Positions 25,601 through 34,587 of a stretch of 45,445 bases of DNA are shown here, piece by piece; the stretch's first letter is position 1; each line of letters opens with the position of its first letter. The notes beneath the pieces were generated by a model that saw nothing but the letters and a program-made list of their open reading frames with translations, was not told the DNA's origin and ran no database searches. Both the position numbers and the translations under genes were made by a program. This DNA is from Pseudomonas sp. GD04091 (GTDB lineage: Bacteria; Pseudomonadota; Gammaproteobacteria; Pseudomonadales; Pseudomonadaceae), in contig NZ_JAOEBG010000034.1 of NCBI RefSeq assembly GCF_029836165.1, forward strand, positions 1 to 45,445, in the 5' to 3' direction.

Positions 25601-27034
25601 ATGCTGCGCAAACTCTCACTGGCGATCGCCGTGTCTTGTGCGTCCACCGGAGTGGCCTGGGCCGTGGACACGCCCACGACGGTGAAGACCGACCTGGTCA
25701 GCGTCTATCAGGAAGCGGTCGACAACAACGCCGACCTGGCCGCCGCCCGCGCCGACTATGGCGCCCGCCGCGAGGTGGTGCCCCAGGCCCGCGCCGGTTT
25801 GCTGCCCAATCTGTCAGCCGGTGCCGAGATGATGAACACTCGTACCAAGCTCGACGAACCCTCGGTCACCTCCAACCGCAGCGGCAATTCCTGGAGCGCC
25901 ACCCTGGCGCAGCCGATCTTCCGGGCCGACCGCTGGTTCCAGCTGCAGGCAGCGGAAGCGGTCAACGAGCAAGCCGCGCTGGAGCTGTCGGCCACCGAGC
26001 AGAATTTGATCCTGCAGACCGCCGAGAACTATTTCGCCGTACTCCGGGCACAGGACAACCTGGCCTCGACCAAGGCTGAAGAGGCGGCGTTCAAGCGCCA
26101 GCTCGATCAATCCAACGAACGTTTCGACGTCGGCCTTTCGGACAAGACCGACGTGCTGCAATCGCAAGCCAGCTACGACACCGCCCGGGCCAACCGGATC
26201 ATCGCCGAACGCCAGGTACAGGATGCCTTCGAGGCGCTGATCACCCTGACCAACCGCCAGTACAGCGCGATCCAGGGCGTGGTCCACACCCTGCCGGTGC
26301 AGGTGCCGACCCCCAACGACGCCAAGGCCTGGGTCGAGACCGCCGGGCGGCAGAACCTCAACTTGCTGGCGACCAACCATGCCGTGGCGGCAGCCGAAGA
26401 GACCGTGCGCCAGCGCAAGGCCGGCCATGCGCCGACCCTCGACGCGGTGGCCAGGTACCAGAAGGGCGACAACGACAATCTCGGCTTCACCAACCCTTCG
26501 CAGAACGGGGTGCGCTACGGCGGCGACGTCGAACAGACCAGCGTCGGCCTGCAGCTGAACATTCCGATCTACAGCGGCGGCCTGACCAGCTCGCAAGTGC
26601 GCGAGGCCTACTCGCGCCTGACCCAGACCGAACAGCAGCGCGAAAGCCTGCGCCGCCAGGTGGTGGAGAACACCCGCAACCTGCACCGCGCGGTGAACAC
26701 CGACGTGGAGCAGGTACAGGCGCGCAAGCAGTCGATCATTTCCAACCAGAGCGCGCTGGAAGCCACCGAGATCGGCTATCAGGTCGGTACCCGCAACATC
26801 GTCGACGTGCTCGACGCGCAGCGCCAGCTGTACACCTCGGTGCGCGACTACAACAACAGCCGCTATGACTACATCCTCGACAACCTGCGCCTGAAGCAGG
26901 CCGCCGGCACGCTGAGCCCGCAGGACCTGCAGGACCTGGGGCGATACCTGAAGGCCGACTACAACCCGGACAAGGATTTCCTGCCACCGGACCTGGCGGC
27001 CGCAGCGGCGAAGAATTTCGAACGCAGGCCTTGA
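25601..27034 (+). CDS. tolC: TolC-family outer-membrane channel protein
   Basis: A 477-residue outer-membrane efflux duct subunit. A signal peptide of about 21 residues (ending GVAWA) precedes two internal repeats, each with a long helix pair; typical signatures are LVSVYQEAVDNNADLAAARADYGARR, TLAQPIFRADRW and VGTRNIVDVLDAQRQLY. Trimers connect inner-membrane pumps or type I exporters to the outside. The ATG at 25601 (MLRKLSLAIAV) has AAGGA 7 nt upstream and is preferred to the 6-residue-longer frame start at 25583. No pump or membrane-fusion gene is adjacent, as with enterobacterial tolC. TolC-like identity is firm; which transporters use it is not shown. Confidence 0.93.
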   Translation: MLRKLSLAIAVSCASTGVAWAVDTPTTVKTDLVSVYQEAVDNNADLAAARADYGARREVVPQARAGLLPNLSAGAEMMNTRTKLDEPSVTSNRSGNSWSATLAQPIFRADRWFQLQAAEAVNEQAALELSATEQNLILQTAENYFAVLRAQDNLASTKAEEAAFKRQLDQSNERFDVGLSDKTDVLQSQASYDTARANRIIAERQVQDAFEALITLTNRQYSAIQGVVHTLPVQVPTPNDAKAWVETAGRQNLNLLATNHAVAAAEETVRQRKAGHAPTLDAVARYQKGDNDNLGFTNPSQNGVRYGGDVEQTSVGLQLNIPIYSGGLTSSQVREAYSRLTQTEQQRESLRRQVVENTRNLHRAVNTDVEQVQARKQSIISNQSALEATEIGYQVGTRNIVDVLDAQRQLYTSVRDYNNSRYDYILDNLRLKQAAGTLSPQDLQDLGRYLKADYNPDKDFLPPDLAAAAAKNFERRP

Positions 27035-27089
27035 GCCAAGGGAGCACACGGGCGCTCTCATGGAACAAATCGTAACTCATTGATTTAGC

Positions 27090-27220
27090 TAGGCCCTGTG
27101 GGAGCGGCCTTGCGTCGCGAAAGGGCTGCGCAGCAGCCCCGGAAATTTCGATGGAGGCTCGAAATCAGGGGCCGCTACGCGCCCCTCTCGCGACGCAAGG
27201 CCGCTCCCACAGGAGACAGT
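27090..27220. repeat. Inverted REP doublet between tolC and waaA
   Basis: Left arm 27095-27120 and right arm 27188-27213 are perfect 26-bp reverse complements. Inner hairpins GGGCTGC/GCAGCCC and GGGGCCG/CGCCCC lie between them. The rest of the 252-bp gap has no feature I can name; the element may also act as terminator for both converging genes. Confidence 0.88.
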
Positions 27221-27286
27221 TGCCAGCACAACAGCGCAGCCCGAAGGGCTGGGCGATCTCCCACTGGGATCGCACCGCCTCACAGA

Positions 27287-28558
27287 TCAGCGGATCAGCG
27301 TAGCCAACCCCTCCAGCAGCCGTTGCAACGCCCCCTGGTTGGCCTGCATCACCGCCCTCCCCGCCTCGCCCATGCGCCGGGCATCCTGCGGCAGTTCCAC
27401 CAACCGGCGCACCGCCCCGGCCAATCCGTCGGCGTCGTCCACCAGCTGCAACGCCCCCGCCTCGCGCAACATGGCGCTGATCTCGAGGAAGTTGAACACG
27501 TGCGGGCCCATGATCACCGGTAGCGCCAAGGCCGCCGGCTCCAACGGGTTGTGCCCGCCGGTGGGCACCAGGCTGCCGCCGACGAAGGCGATATCGGCCA
27601 GGGCATAGAGGAACAGCAGCTCACCCATGGTGTCGCCCAGCAGCACCTGGGTCTGCGCCGTCACCGCATCGCCAGCCGAACGACGCACCGTGGCGAACTG
27701 CCCGGCACACAGCCCGTGCACCGCGTCGAACCGCTCCGGATGACGTGGCACCAGGATCAGCAGCGCATCGCTGTGTGCCTCGAGCAGCTGGCGATGGGCA
27801 TCGAGGATCAATGCATCCTCGCCCTCGTGGGTACTGGCGGCGATCCATACCGGGCGCTGACCGGCGCCCCACTGCTCCCGCAGCTGACGAGCGCGGGACA
27901 GCAACTGGTCGTCGATCTTCAGGTCGAACTTGATCGAGCCGGTCACCTGCACGCATTCACGCCGGGCGCCAAGCCCGAGGAACCGTTCGGCCTCGGTCTC
28001 GGTCTGCACCGCGATCAGGCTCATCTCTTCCAGCATCGGCCGGGTCAGGCCGGCGAAGCGGGCATAACCACGGGCCGAGCGCTCGGACAACCGGGCATTG
28101 GCCAGCGCCACCGGAATACCGCGCCTGGCGCACTGGTGAATGTGGTTCGGCCACAGCTCGGTTTCCATGATGATGCCCAGCTGCGGACGCACATGATCGA
28201 GGAAGCGCCCCGCCGCCCACGGCAGGTCGTAGGGCAGATAGCAGTGCTGCACCCGAGGCTCGCGCTCGAACATCGCGCGGATGCGCTCGGAGCCGGTCGG
28301 GGTCATGCAGGTGAGCGTGATGGGCAAGTCCGGGTACTGCTTGAGCAGGGCTCGGACCATCGGCGCGGCGGCGATGCTCTCGCCCACCGAGACCGCATGG
28401 ACCCAGATGCCGCCCTGGCGCATCGGCGGCAACCCGCAGGCGAAGCGCTCGGCAATGCGCGCACGATACGCCGGCGCCTTGCGCCCGCGCAGGAACAGGC
28501 GCAGCGCGACCAGCGGCAGGCCCAAGTGAAACAGCAGGGTATAGAGGGTTCTGTTCAT
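27287..28558 (-). CDS. waaA: 3-deoxy-D-manno-octulosonic acid (Kdo) transferase
   Basis: Transfers Kdo from CMP-Kdo to lipid IVA at the inner membrane, the first step of LPS core assembly. The 423-residue protein has an N-terminal membrane-anchoring segment (TLLFHLGLPLVALRLFL), a GT-B fold with WVHAVSVGES, ETELWPNHIHQ, and the C-terminal GGSLVPTGGHNPLEPAA motif that binds CMP-Kdo. The ATG at 28558 (MNRTLYTLLFHLG) is chosen over a frame start at 28642, which would overlap the LysR gene. It stands at the edge of the LPS region, with hldE and msbA 5 kb away. Confidence 0.96.
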   Translation of the reverse strand: MNRTLYTLLFHLGLPLVALRLFLRGRKAPAYRARIAERFACGLPPMRQGGIWVHAVSVGESIAAAPMVRALLKQYPDLPITLTCMTPTGSERIRAMFEREPRVQHCYLPYDLPWAAGRFLDHVRPQLGIIMETELWPNHIHQCARRGIPVALANARLSERSARGYARFAGLTRPMLEEMSLIAVQTETEAERFLGLGARRECVQVTGSIKFDLKIDDQLLSRARQLREQWGAGQRPVWIAASTHEGEDALILDAHRQLLEAHSDALLILVPRHPERFDAVHGLCAGQFATVRRSAGDAVTAQTQVLLGDTMGELLFLYALADIAFVGGSLVPTGGHNPLEPAALALPVIMGPHVFNFLEISAMLREAGALQLVDDADGLAGAVRRLVELPQDARRMGEAGRAVMQANQGALQRLLEGLATLIR

Positions 28559-28596
28559 GGCCGCGGAGTTTACTAGGAACTGGATGAAAAGGCCTG

Positions 28597-29487
28597 TCAG
28601 CCAATGGCCCGCAGGTGCACGGCAAAGCGCTCGGCCAGCCATTGCGCCGCCGGCCCCAGCGGCTCGTCACGGCGCCAGGCAAGCTCCGCGACCAGCGCTG
28701 GCGGGCGCCACTCGCTGTCCAGCTCGACCATCTGCGTCTGGTAAGTGGGGTACTGCACCACATGACGCGGCAGCCAGGCCCAGCCCAGGCCGCGCATCAG
28801 CAGTTCGGCCATGGCGTAGAAGCTATCGGCGCGCCAGACCTGCGGGCTGATCGCTTCGCCACCGGGATAACCGCTCTGCTGTGGGGTGATCAGCAACTGA
28901 CGGTGCCGTGCCAGCTGCTGCCGACTGACCTTGGCCAGGTTCGCCAGCGGATGATCGATGGCGCACACCGTGACCATTTCGACGCTGCCCAGCGCCCGCC
29001 GCTCCAGCGAAGCGGGAATGCTTTCGTGGTGAAAGAACAGCCCCAGGTCGGCACGCCGCTCCACCAGCTTGCGCGCCACGTCACCCTGGGCACCGCTGGC
29101 CAATTGCACTTCCAGATAGGGATAGCGCGCAGCCAGTTCGTCGAGGCTGTCGATCACCGGCTGGTAGGGCATCGCCTCGTCCTGGGCGACGCGCAACAGC
29201 GCCTCCTGGCCGCGCATCAAGGCCAGTGCCCGACCATCCAGGCGCTCGCACTGGCGCAACACTTCACGGGCATCCTCCAGCAGAGCAGCGCCGATATCGG
29301 TCAGGCGCGGCTGACGGCCACTGCTGCGCTCGAACAGGGTCACCCCCAGGTCCGCCTCGAGCATGGCGATGGCGTTGCTGATCGCCGATTGCGCCTTGCG
29401 TTGCTCACGGGCCACGGCGGAAAACGAGCGCAGTTCGGCGGTCCGCACGAACAGGCGCAATTGCTCCAGGTTCCAGTGTTCGGTCAT
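28597..29487 (-). CDS. LysR-family transcriptional regulator
   Basis: A 296-residue LTTR. Residues 5-65 form the winged helix-turn-helix (LEQLRLFVRTAELRSFSAVA, then QSAISNAIAMLEADLGVTLFER); the remainder is a periplasmic-binding-protein-like effector domain. The ATG at 29487 starts MTEHWNLEQL; the very long open frame upstream of it is antisense to the FAD and AKR genes. It is divergent from the SMR pump gene over a 90-bp gap containing a GGTAA-N5-TTACC palindrome, so it probably controls that gene and itself. Effector unknown. Confidence 0.9.
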   Translation of the reverse strand: MTEHWNLEQLRLFVRTAELRSFSAVAREQRKAQSAISNAIAMLEADLGVTLFERSSGRQPRLTDIGAALLEDAREVLRQCERLDGRALALMRGQEALLRVAQDEAMPYQPVIDSLDELAARYPYLEVQLASGAQGDVARKLVERRADLGLFFHHESIPASLERRALGSVEMVTVCAIDHPLANLAKVSRQQLARHRQLLITPQQSGYPGGEAISPQVWRADSFYAMAELLMRGLGWAWLPRHVVQYPTYQTQMVELDSEWRPPALVAELAWRRDEPLGPAAQWLAERFAVHLRAIG

Positions 29488-29512
29488 CAGCAACCCATCT
29501 CCAAAACAGATA

Positions 29513-29527
29513 GGTAATGACTTTACC
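29513..29527. promoter_or_regulatory. Putative operator between lysR and the SMR gene
   Basis: GGTAA-TGACT-TTACC is a perfect 5+5 palindrome overlapping the likely -35 (TTTACC 29522-29527) of the SMR gene, whose -10 would be TAGAAT at 29544-29549. The spacing does not match a strict LysR T-N11-A box. Confidence 0.4.
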
Positions 29528-29577
29528 GCATTCATGGATCGCCTAGAATGCCAAGCCAGCAACGGAGGACCCGCACC

Positions 29578-29910
29578 ATGAACGCCTATACCTATCTCGC
29601 CATCGCCATCTTTGCCGAAGTCATCGCCACCGCGTCCATGAAAGCGGTCAAGGGCCTGAGCACGCCGCTGCCGTTGCTGCTGATGGTGTGTGGCTATGGC
29701 GTGGCGTTCTGGATGCTGACCCTGGTGGTGCGCAGCATCCCGGTGGGTATCGCCTATGCCATCTGGTCGGGGCTGGGGATCGTGCTGATCAGCGTCGCCG
29801 CGCTGGTGATCTACGGGCAGAAGCTCGATATCCCGGCGATGCTGGGCATGGCCATGATCGTCGGCGGCGTGGTGGTGATCCAGGTGTTCTCCAATACCGC
29901 CGGGCACTGA
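29578..29910 (+). CDS. EmrE-like small multidrug resistance (SMR) protein
   Basis: A 110-residue four-helix inner-membrane proton antiporter for cationic compounds. The essential glutamate is E14 (AIAIFAEVIATASMK), the helix 2-3 region has VRSIPVGIAYAIWSGLG, and helix 4 ends VVVIQVFSN. EmrE-type residues fit better than the guanidinium-type Gdx subgroup, but this is by eye. The ATG at 29578 follows GGAGG. Expression is probably governed by the divergent LysR regulator. Confidence 0.92.
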   Translation: MNAYTYLAIAIFAEVIATASMKAVKGLSTPLPLLLMVCGYGVAFWMLTLVVRSIPVGIAYAIWSGLGIVLISVAALVIYGQKLDIPAMLGMAMIVGGVVVIQVFSNTAGH

Positions 29911-29979
29911 GGCTCCCACGCCCGGACTCGGGTCACAGCCTGTATACTGCGCACCTGTCTCCGCTTTAGAGGTGCCCGC

Positions 29980-31155
29980 ATGCCATCCGCCATTTCCACC
30001 GACGTGCTGATCGTCGGCGCCGGGGTCGCAGGCCTCTGGCTCAATGCCCGCCTGCGTCGCCTGGGCTATTCGACCGTGCTGGTGGAGCGCGCCAGCCTGG
30101 GCGGCGAGCAGACCATCAAGTCGCAAGGCATCATCCATGGCGGCACCAAGTACGCCCTGCACGGTGCCCTGACCGGCGCCTCCGAGGCCATCGCCGACAT
30201 GCCGCGCCGCTGGCGCGAAGCGCTCGCCGGCAACGGCGAGCTGGACCTCACGGATACCCGCTTGCTGTCCGACGCCCACTACCTCTGGTCCCCCGGCACC
30301 CTCGCCGGCAACCTCACCAGCTTCTTCGCCAGCAAGGCCGTGCGCGGCCGAGTCGACCAGGTCAAGGGCGAGCAACTGCCTCCCGCGCTGCAGGACCGTG
30401 CCTTCAAGGGCAAGGTGTATCGCCTGGCCGAGCTGGTCATCGACGTGCCCAGCCTGCTGGCCAACCTCGCCCGGCTGGCGGGCGACAGCCTGCTGGCCGG
30501 CGAGCGCATCGAGCCGCTGCGCGAAGGCGACGAGCTGGCCGGGTTGATCGTCGATGGCCGTGAGATCCGCGCCCAGCGCGTCGTCCTGAGTGCCGGCAGC
30601 GGCACCGAGGAGCTGCTGCATGCCCTCGGCCTCGGCCAACCCGCGATGCAACGGCGCCCGCTGCACATGGTCCTGGCCAAAGGGCCGAACCTCAAGCCGC
30701 TGTACGCCCACTGCCTCGGCGGCGGCCCCAAGCCACGCATCACCGTGACCACCCACCCTGCCGCCGATGGCCAGTGGGTGTGGTACCTCGGCGGCGACAT
30801 CGCCGAAGCCGACGGCGTCGCCCGCGAGCCCGCTGCGCAGATCGCCGCGGCGCAGAAGGAAGTCGCCAGCCTGCTGCCCTGGATCGACCAGGGCCAGGTG
30901 CGCTGGGCCACCTTGCGCGTCGACCGTGCCGAGCCCGCGCAGTCGGGCCTGGTGCGTCCGGACAACGCCTTCCTCGCCGACCAGCAGCGCCTGCTGGTCG
31001 GCTGGCCGACCAAGCTGGCCCTGGCGCCGGACTTCGCCGACCGCGTCCTGGCCAGTTTCGAGCGCGACGGCATCCGCCCCGCCAACCAGCCAGACCTCAC
31101 CGACCTGCCCCGCCCGCCGCTGGCCGTGCCGGCCTGGGAGCAACTGCTGCCATGA
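29980..31155 (+). CDS. FAD-dependent oxidoreductase (DAO family)
   Basis: A 391-residue flavoprotein with an N-terminal dinucleotide-binding motif VLIVGAGVAGLWLNARLRR and a second glycine-rich segment near VVLSAGSGTEELLHALG, typical of D-amino-acid-oxidase-like proteins. The central region GEQTIKSQGIIHGGTKYAL is conserved in this subgroup. Catalysed reaction unknown. The ATG at 29980 is 69 bp after the SMR gene, with a TATACT (29943-29948) that could be a -10. The stop codon overlaps the next ATG by 4 nt, so it is coupled to the aldo/keto reductase. Confidence 0.82.
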   Translation: MPSAISTDVLIVGAGVAGLWLNARLRRLGYSTVLVERASLGGEQTIKSQGIIHGGTKYALHGALTGASEAIADMPRRWREALAGNGELDLTDTRLLSDAHYLWSPGTLAGNLTSFFASKAVRGRVDQVKGEQLPPALQDRAFKGKVYRLAELVIDVPSLLANLARLAGDSLLAGERIEPLREGDELAGLIVDGREIRAQRVVLSAGSGTEELLHALGLGQPAMQRRPLHMVLAKGPNLKPLYAHCLGGGPKPRITVTTHPAADGQWVWYLGGDIAEADGVAREPAAQIAAAQKEVASLLPWIDQGQVRWATLRVDRAEPAQSGLVRPDNAFLADQQRLLVGWPTKLALAPDFADRVLASFERDGIRPANQPDLTDLPRPPLAVPAWEQLLP

Positions 31156-31964
31156 GCCTGCCGACCCTGCACACGCATCACCGCCCGCTGGGCAGTACCG
31201 GCCTGCGGGTATCGCCACTGGGCCTGGGCACGGTCAAGCTTGGCCGCGACCAGGGCGTGAAATACCCCAACGGTTTCACCATCCCCGATGACGAGAGCGC
31301 CCGCCTGTTGCTGGCCCAGGCCCGCGAGCTGGGCATCAACCTGATCGATACCGCCCCGGCCTATGGCCGCAGCGAGGAGCGCCTCGGCCCGTTGCTGCGC
31401 GGCCAGCGCGACGCATGGGTGATCGTCAGCAAGGTCGGCGAAGAGTTCGAGGACGGCCAGTCGCACTTTGATTTCAGCGCCGCTCACACCCGTCGCTCGG
31501 TCGAGCGTAGCCTCGCGCGCCTGGAGACCGACCGCATCGAGCTGGTACTGGTGCATTCCGACGGCAACGACCTGGCGATCCTCGAACAGGAAGGGGTGTA
31601 TGAAACCCTTGCCGCGCTCAAGCAGGAAGGCAAGATTCTCGGCTATGGTTTCTCCGGCAAGACCGCCGCCGGTGGCCTGAAGGCGCTGGAGCAAGGCGAC
31701 TGCGCGATGGTCACCTACAACCTCAACGAGCAAGCGGAGCGACCGGTGCTGGACTACGCTGCCGAGCACGGCAAGGCCATCCTGGTGAAGAAGGCCCTGG
31801 CCAGCGGGCATATCTGCCTGGCCCCGGGCGTCGATCCGGTGCAGGCCAGCTTCGAATTGCTGTTTGCCCACCCGGGCGTGAGCAGTGCCATCGTCGGCAC
31901 CATCAACCCGGTGCACCTGGCCCACAACGTGGCCACCGTCGCCCGCATCCTGGGCCGGCCCTGA
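31152..31964 (+). CDS. Aldo/keto reductase family protein
   Basis: A 270-residue NADPH-dependent reductase of the TIM-barrel AKR type. The catalytic tetrad is recognisable: Asp and Tyr in LIDTAPAYGRSEERLG, Lys in IVSKVG and His in LVLVHSDGND. The late segment HPGVSSAIVGTINPVHLAHN contributes cofactor binding. The ATG at 31152 overlaps the oxidoreductase stop (ATGA). Substrate is not readable; the tight link with an FAD oxidoreductase suggests a shared pathway. Confidence 0.88.
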   Translation: MSLPTLHTHHRPLGSTGLRVSPLGLGTVKLGRDQGVKYPNGFTIPDDESARLLLAQARELGINLIDTAPAYGRSEERLGPLLRGQRDAWVIVSKVGEEFEDGQSHFDFSAAHTRRSVERSLARLETDRIELVLVHSDGNDLAILEQEGVYETLAALKQEGKILGYGFSGKTAAGGLKALEQGDCAMVTYNLNEQAERPVLDYAAEHGKAILVKKALASGHICLAPGVDPVQASFELLFAHPGVSSAIVGTINPVHLAHNVATVARILGRP

Positions 31965-32001
31965 GCCGCCCGGGCGGGGGCCCAACGCAAGGAGGAGCCT
32001 C

Positions 32002-32970
32002 GTGCCGCGTACGCTGATCCGCAAGAACCCGAGCAACTTCAAGACCCTGCCGCTGCATGTCGAAGCTACGCCCGAGAGCCTGACCTACCAGAGCATCGGC
32101 ATGCCGCTGAACTTCGCCCAGACCCTGCAGCGACGCAAGGCCATACAGTTGCCCGACCACGACCGCTTCGTGGTGGAGCTGGCCAATCTCGGCGTGTCGG
32201 TGCGGCTGACCCTGCACTGGCAAGGTCGCGACTACTGGGTGCTGGTGCGCCAGCGTCGGCAGGACCGCGGCGATGTGGTGCTCAAGCTGATCTCAGGCTA
32301 CGTGCCCGCCCACGAACTGAACCTGCCGCTGCACACCGCCATCCAGGAAGTGGCCGAGGAATGCCTGCTCGAAACGCCGGAAGGCTGGCTCGGCGGACGC
32401 TTCAACGACACCTGGCTGCCGGCCCCCTACGCCGCCGCCCTGCACTATCGCGAAGCGCTGCCGTTCGTGCTCACGCCCGAGTCCGGCGCCGCGCGCGCGG
32501 TGCACTGCGCCAACCTGATGCTGCTGGAGCGGCCACGGGCCTACGTGCACCTGCCCACGGCATCGCTGCAACTGATCTACGACCTGCGTCTGCAGGTGCC
32601 AAAGGAGGCCAAGTCGCTCAGCCTTTTCCATGTCGATGAACGGCTCGAAGGCGACCAGCTGGTGGCCCGGCTCAATCGCAAGCGTCCCGACCTGTACCTG
32701 ATGCCACTCAAGGATGGCCAGCCAACGGCCGAACTCTTCACCCTGAAGAAGGACCAGCTGCTGCCGGCAAGCACGCGTGGGCTGTGGCTGGCCGAGAGCT
32801 TCGCGCGCCAGGAGGGTTGGGTGGTGCGGGATGAGCGGGTACGCTGGAGGGACTGGCTGAAGCAGCAGGGGCTGGTCGAGAGCAAGCCGGCCCAGCCGTC
32901 ACACCTGGAGCGGTTCAGCGACAAGGCACGGGAGTTGCTCGCTCGGGCACGAACCACGCTGAATAAATGA
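32002..32970 (+). CDS. Uncharacterised protein with degenerate Nudix-like box
   Basis: A 322-residue cytoplasmic protein I do not recognise as a named family; database labels such as 'metal ABC transporter ATPase' for similar Pseudomonas proteins are not supported, since no Walker motif is present. Residues about 55-140 resemble a Nudix fold: YWVLVRQRRQDRGDVVLKLI followed by G99, E105, Q115-E116 and E119-E120, that is, a Nudix box with Gln for Arg, Leu for the late Gly and two extra residues in the spacer. The rest is mixed alpha/beta. GTG start at 32002 with AAGGAGGAG 5 nt upstream. It follows the AKR gene by 37 bp, probably in the same operon. Confidence 0.75.
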   Translation: MPRTLIRKNPSNFKTLPLHVEATPESLTYQSIGMPLNFAQTLQRRKAIQLPDHDRFVVELANLGVSVRLTLHWQGRDYWVLVRQRRQDRGDVVLKLISGYVPAHELNLPLHTAIQEVAEECLLETPEGWLGGRFNDTWLPAPYAAALHYREALPFVLTPESGAARAVHCANLMLLERPRAYVHLPTASLQLIYDLRLQVPKEAKSLSLFHVDERLEGDQLVARLNRKRPDLYLMPLKDGQPTAELFTLKKDQLLPASTRGLWLAESFARQEGWVVRDERVRWRDWLKQQGLVESKPAQPSHLERFSDKARELLARARTTLNK

Positions 32971-33025
32971 TCGAGGGGCAATCCTGCTCCCACGATGGCT
33001 CGCGGGGCGGGATTGTCCCTCGATC
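32969..33025. terminator. Hairpin between the Nudix-like gene and hldE
   Basis: Arms of 22 nt (32969-32990 and 33004-33025) pair with three mismatches or G-U pairs; the left arm begins in the stop codon. It is REP-like and has no T-run, but sits exactly between converging genes. Confidence 0.55.
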
Positions 33026-33034
33026 GAAACCGCC

Positions 33035-34456
33035 TCAGTGCTTGCGGATCTTCTCGACGATCGCCGTGGTCGAGCTGTTCTCCACCAGGCCCAGCACTTT
33101 CACGGTGCCGCCGTAGGCCTTGACGATATCGGCGCCGACCACCTGGTCGATGCCATAGTCACCGCCCTTGACCAGCACATCGGGCTTGACCTGGCGCAGC
33201 AGATTCTCCGGTGTGTCCTCGGGGAAGCTGATCACCCAGTCCACGGCACCGAGGCCAGCCAGTACCGCCATGCGCCGGTCGACGCTGTTGATCGGCCGGC
33301 CCGGCCCTTTCAGGCGGCTGACCGAGGCATCGTCGTTGATCGCGACGATCAGGCGGTCACCCTGGGCACGGGCCTGTTCCAGGTAGGTGACATGGCCCGC
33401 ATGCAGGATATCGAAGCAGCCATTGGTGAAGACGATCTTCTCGTTGTGCGCACGGGCATCGTCAATGGCCAGCAACAATTGCTCCAGCCCCAGGACGCCA
33501 CGCTCGGAGCCCTCCTCACGCTGGATCGCCCGGCGCAGCTCGGGCGCGCTGATGGCCGCGGTACCCAGTTTGCCGACGACGATACCCGCGGCCAGGTTGG
33601 CCAGGGCCACCGCGTGAGGCAGGTCCTCACCGGCGGCGATGGCGGCTGCCAGGGTGGAAATCACGGTATCGCCGGCACCGGTGACGTCGAACACCTCACG
33701 GGCGCGGGCCGGCAGGTGCAGGGCCGGGTGGCCGGTACGCAGCAGGGTCATGCCATGCTCGCCGCGGGTCACCAGCAACGCGCCCAGGTCCAGCTCTTCC
33801 AGCAGCCCCAAGCCCTTGGCCACCAGCTCGGTTTCATCGGCGCAACGGCCGACGATGGTCTCGAACTCATTGAGGTTAGGGGTGATCAGGCTGGCGCCAC
33901 GGTAGATCGAGAAGTCCTTGCCCTTGGGGTCGGCCAGCACCGGAATGCCTTTGGCACGGGCGGCCTGGATCAGGGACTGGTGGTTTTTCAGCGCGCCCTT
34001 GCCGTAATCGGACAGCACCAGCACCTTGACGCCTTCGAGCAGGGTATCGACCTCGGCGCCCAGCGACAGCGGGTCGGTGGCGAAGGGCTCTTCGAAATCG
34101 ATGCGCAACAGCTGCTGGTGACGGCTCATGACCCGCAGCTTGACGATGGTCGGCTGGTGCGCGATGCGCTGGAAGATCGAGCGAACACCGGCGGCTTGCA
34201 GGCTGTTGGCGAGGCTGTCGGCGGCCTCGTCCTGGCCGGTGACACCGACCAGCGAGGCTGGCGCGCCGAGGGCGGCGATGTTCAAGGCCACGTTGGCCGC
34301 GCCGCCGGGACGGTCCTCGATCTGGTCGACCTTGACCACCGGCACCGGTGCTTCAGGCGAAATACGTGAAGTACCGCCATGCCAGTAGCGGTCGAGCATG
34401 ACATCGCCGACCACCAATACCGGGGCTTGATCGAAACGCGGCATGGACAACTTCAT
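33035..34456 (-). CDS. hldE: Bifunctional heptose kinase / ADP-heptose synthase HldE
   Basis: Makes ADP-D-glycero-beta-D-manno-heptose for the LPS inner core. The 473-residue protein has an N-terminal ribokinase-like domain (GDVMLDRYWHGG, GGAANVALN, and the anion-hole motif DVTGAGDTVIS) and a C-terminal nucleotidyltransferase from about 340 with TNGCFDILHAGH (HxGH at 352-355) and NSVDRRM. Two ATGs lie 6 nt apart; 34456 gives the usual MKLSMPRF start. It is followed by the convergent Nudix-like gene and preceded by msbA on the same strand, 131 bp apart. Confidence 0.97.
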   Translation of the reverse strand: MKLSMPRFDQAPVLVVGDVMLDRYWHGGTSRISPEAPVPVVKVDQIEDRPGGAANVALNIAALGAPASLVGVTGQDEAADSLANSLQAAGVRSIFQRIAHQPTIVKLRVMSRHQQLLRIDFEEPFATDPLSLGAEVDTLLEGVKVLVLSDYGKGALKNHQSLIQAARAKGIPVLADPKGKDFSIYRGASLITPNLNEFETIVGRCADETELVAKGLGLLEELDLGALLVTRGEHGMTLLRTGHPALHLPARAREVFDVTGAGDTVISTLAAAIAAGEDLPHAVALANLAAGIVVGKLGTAAISAPELRRAIQREEGSERGVLGLEQLLLAIDDARAHNEKIVFTNGCFDILHAGHVTYLEQARAQGDRLIVAINDDASVSRLKGPGRPINSVDRRMAVLAGLGAVDWVISFPEDTPENLLRQVKPDVLVKGGDYGIDQVVGADIVKAYGGTVKVLGLVENSSTTAIVEKIRKH

Positions 34457-34587
34457 GGGCAACCCATTTTGGAAATAGTGAACAGGGGCAGGATATTAGC
34501 ACAGGGTTGCGCAGGGCTTTACGGCCAACCGCGGCAATGCTGTATCGATTGACCGGCGAGACCTGCAGGGCCTCGCCGTGACACGGA

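Noticed and set aside
29488..29577. A LysR T-N11-A box in the lysR-SMR gap
   Set aside because: The only palindrome there has T and A nine bases apart, so I list it only as a generic operator candidate.
28597..31218. An 873-codon minus-strand frame ending in the LysR gene
   Set aside because: Only the last 296 codons from ATG 29487 are LysR-like; the rest is antisense to the SMR, FAD oxidoreductase and AKR genes and has low-complexity composition from high-GC codons.
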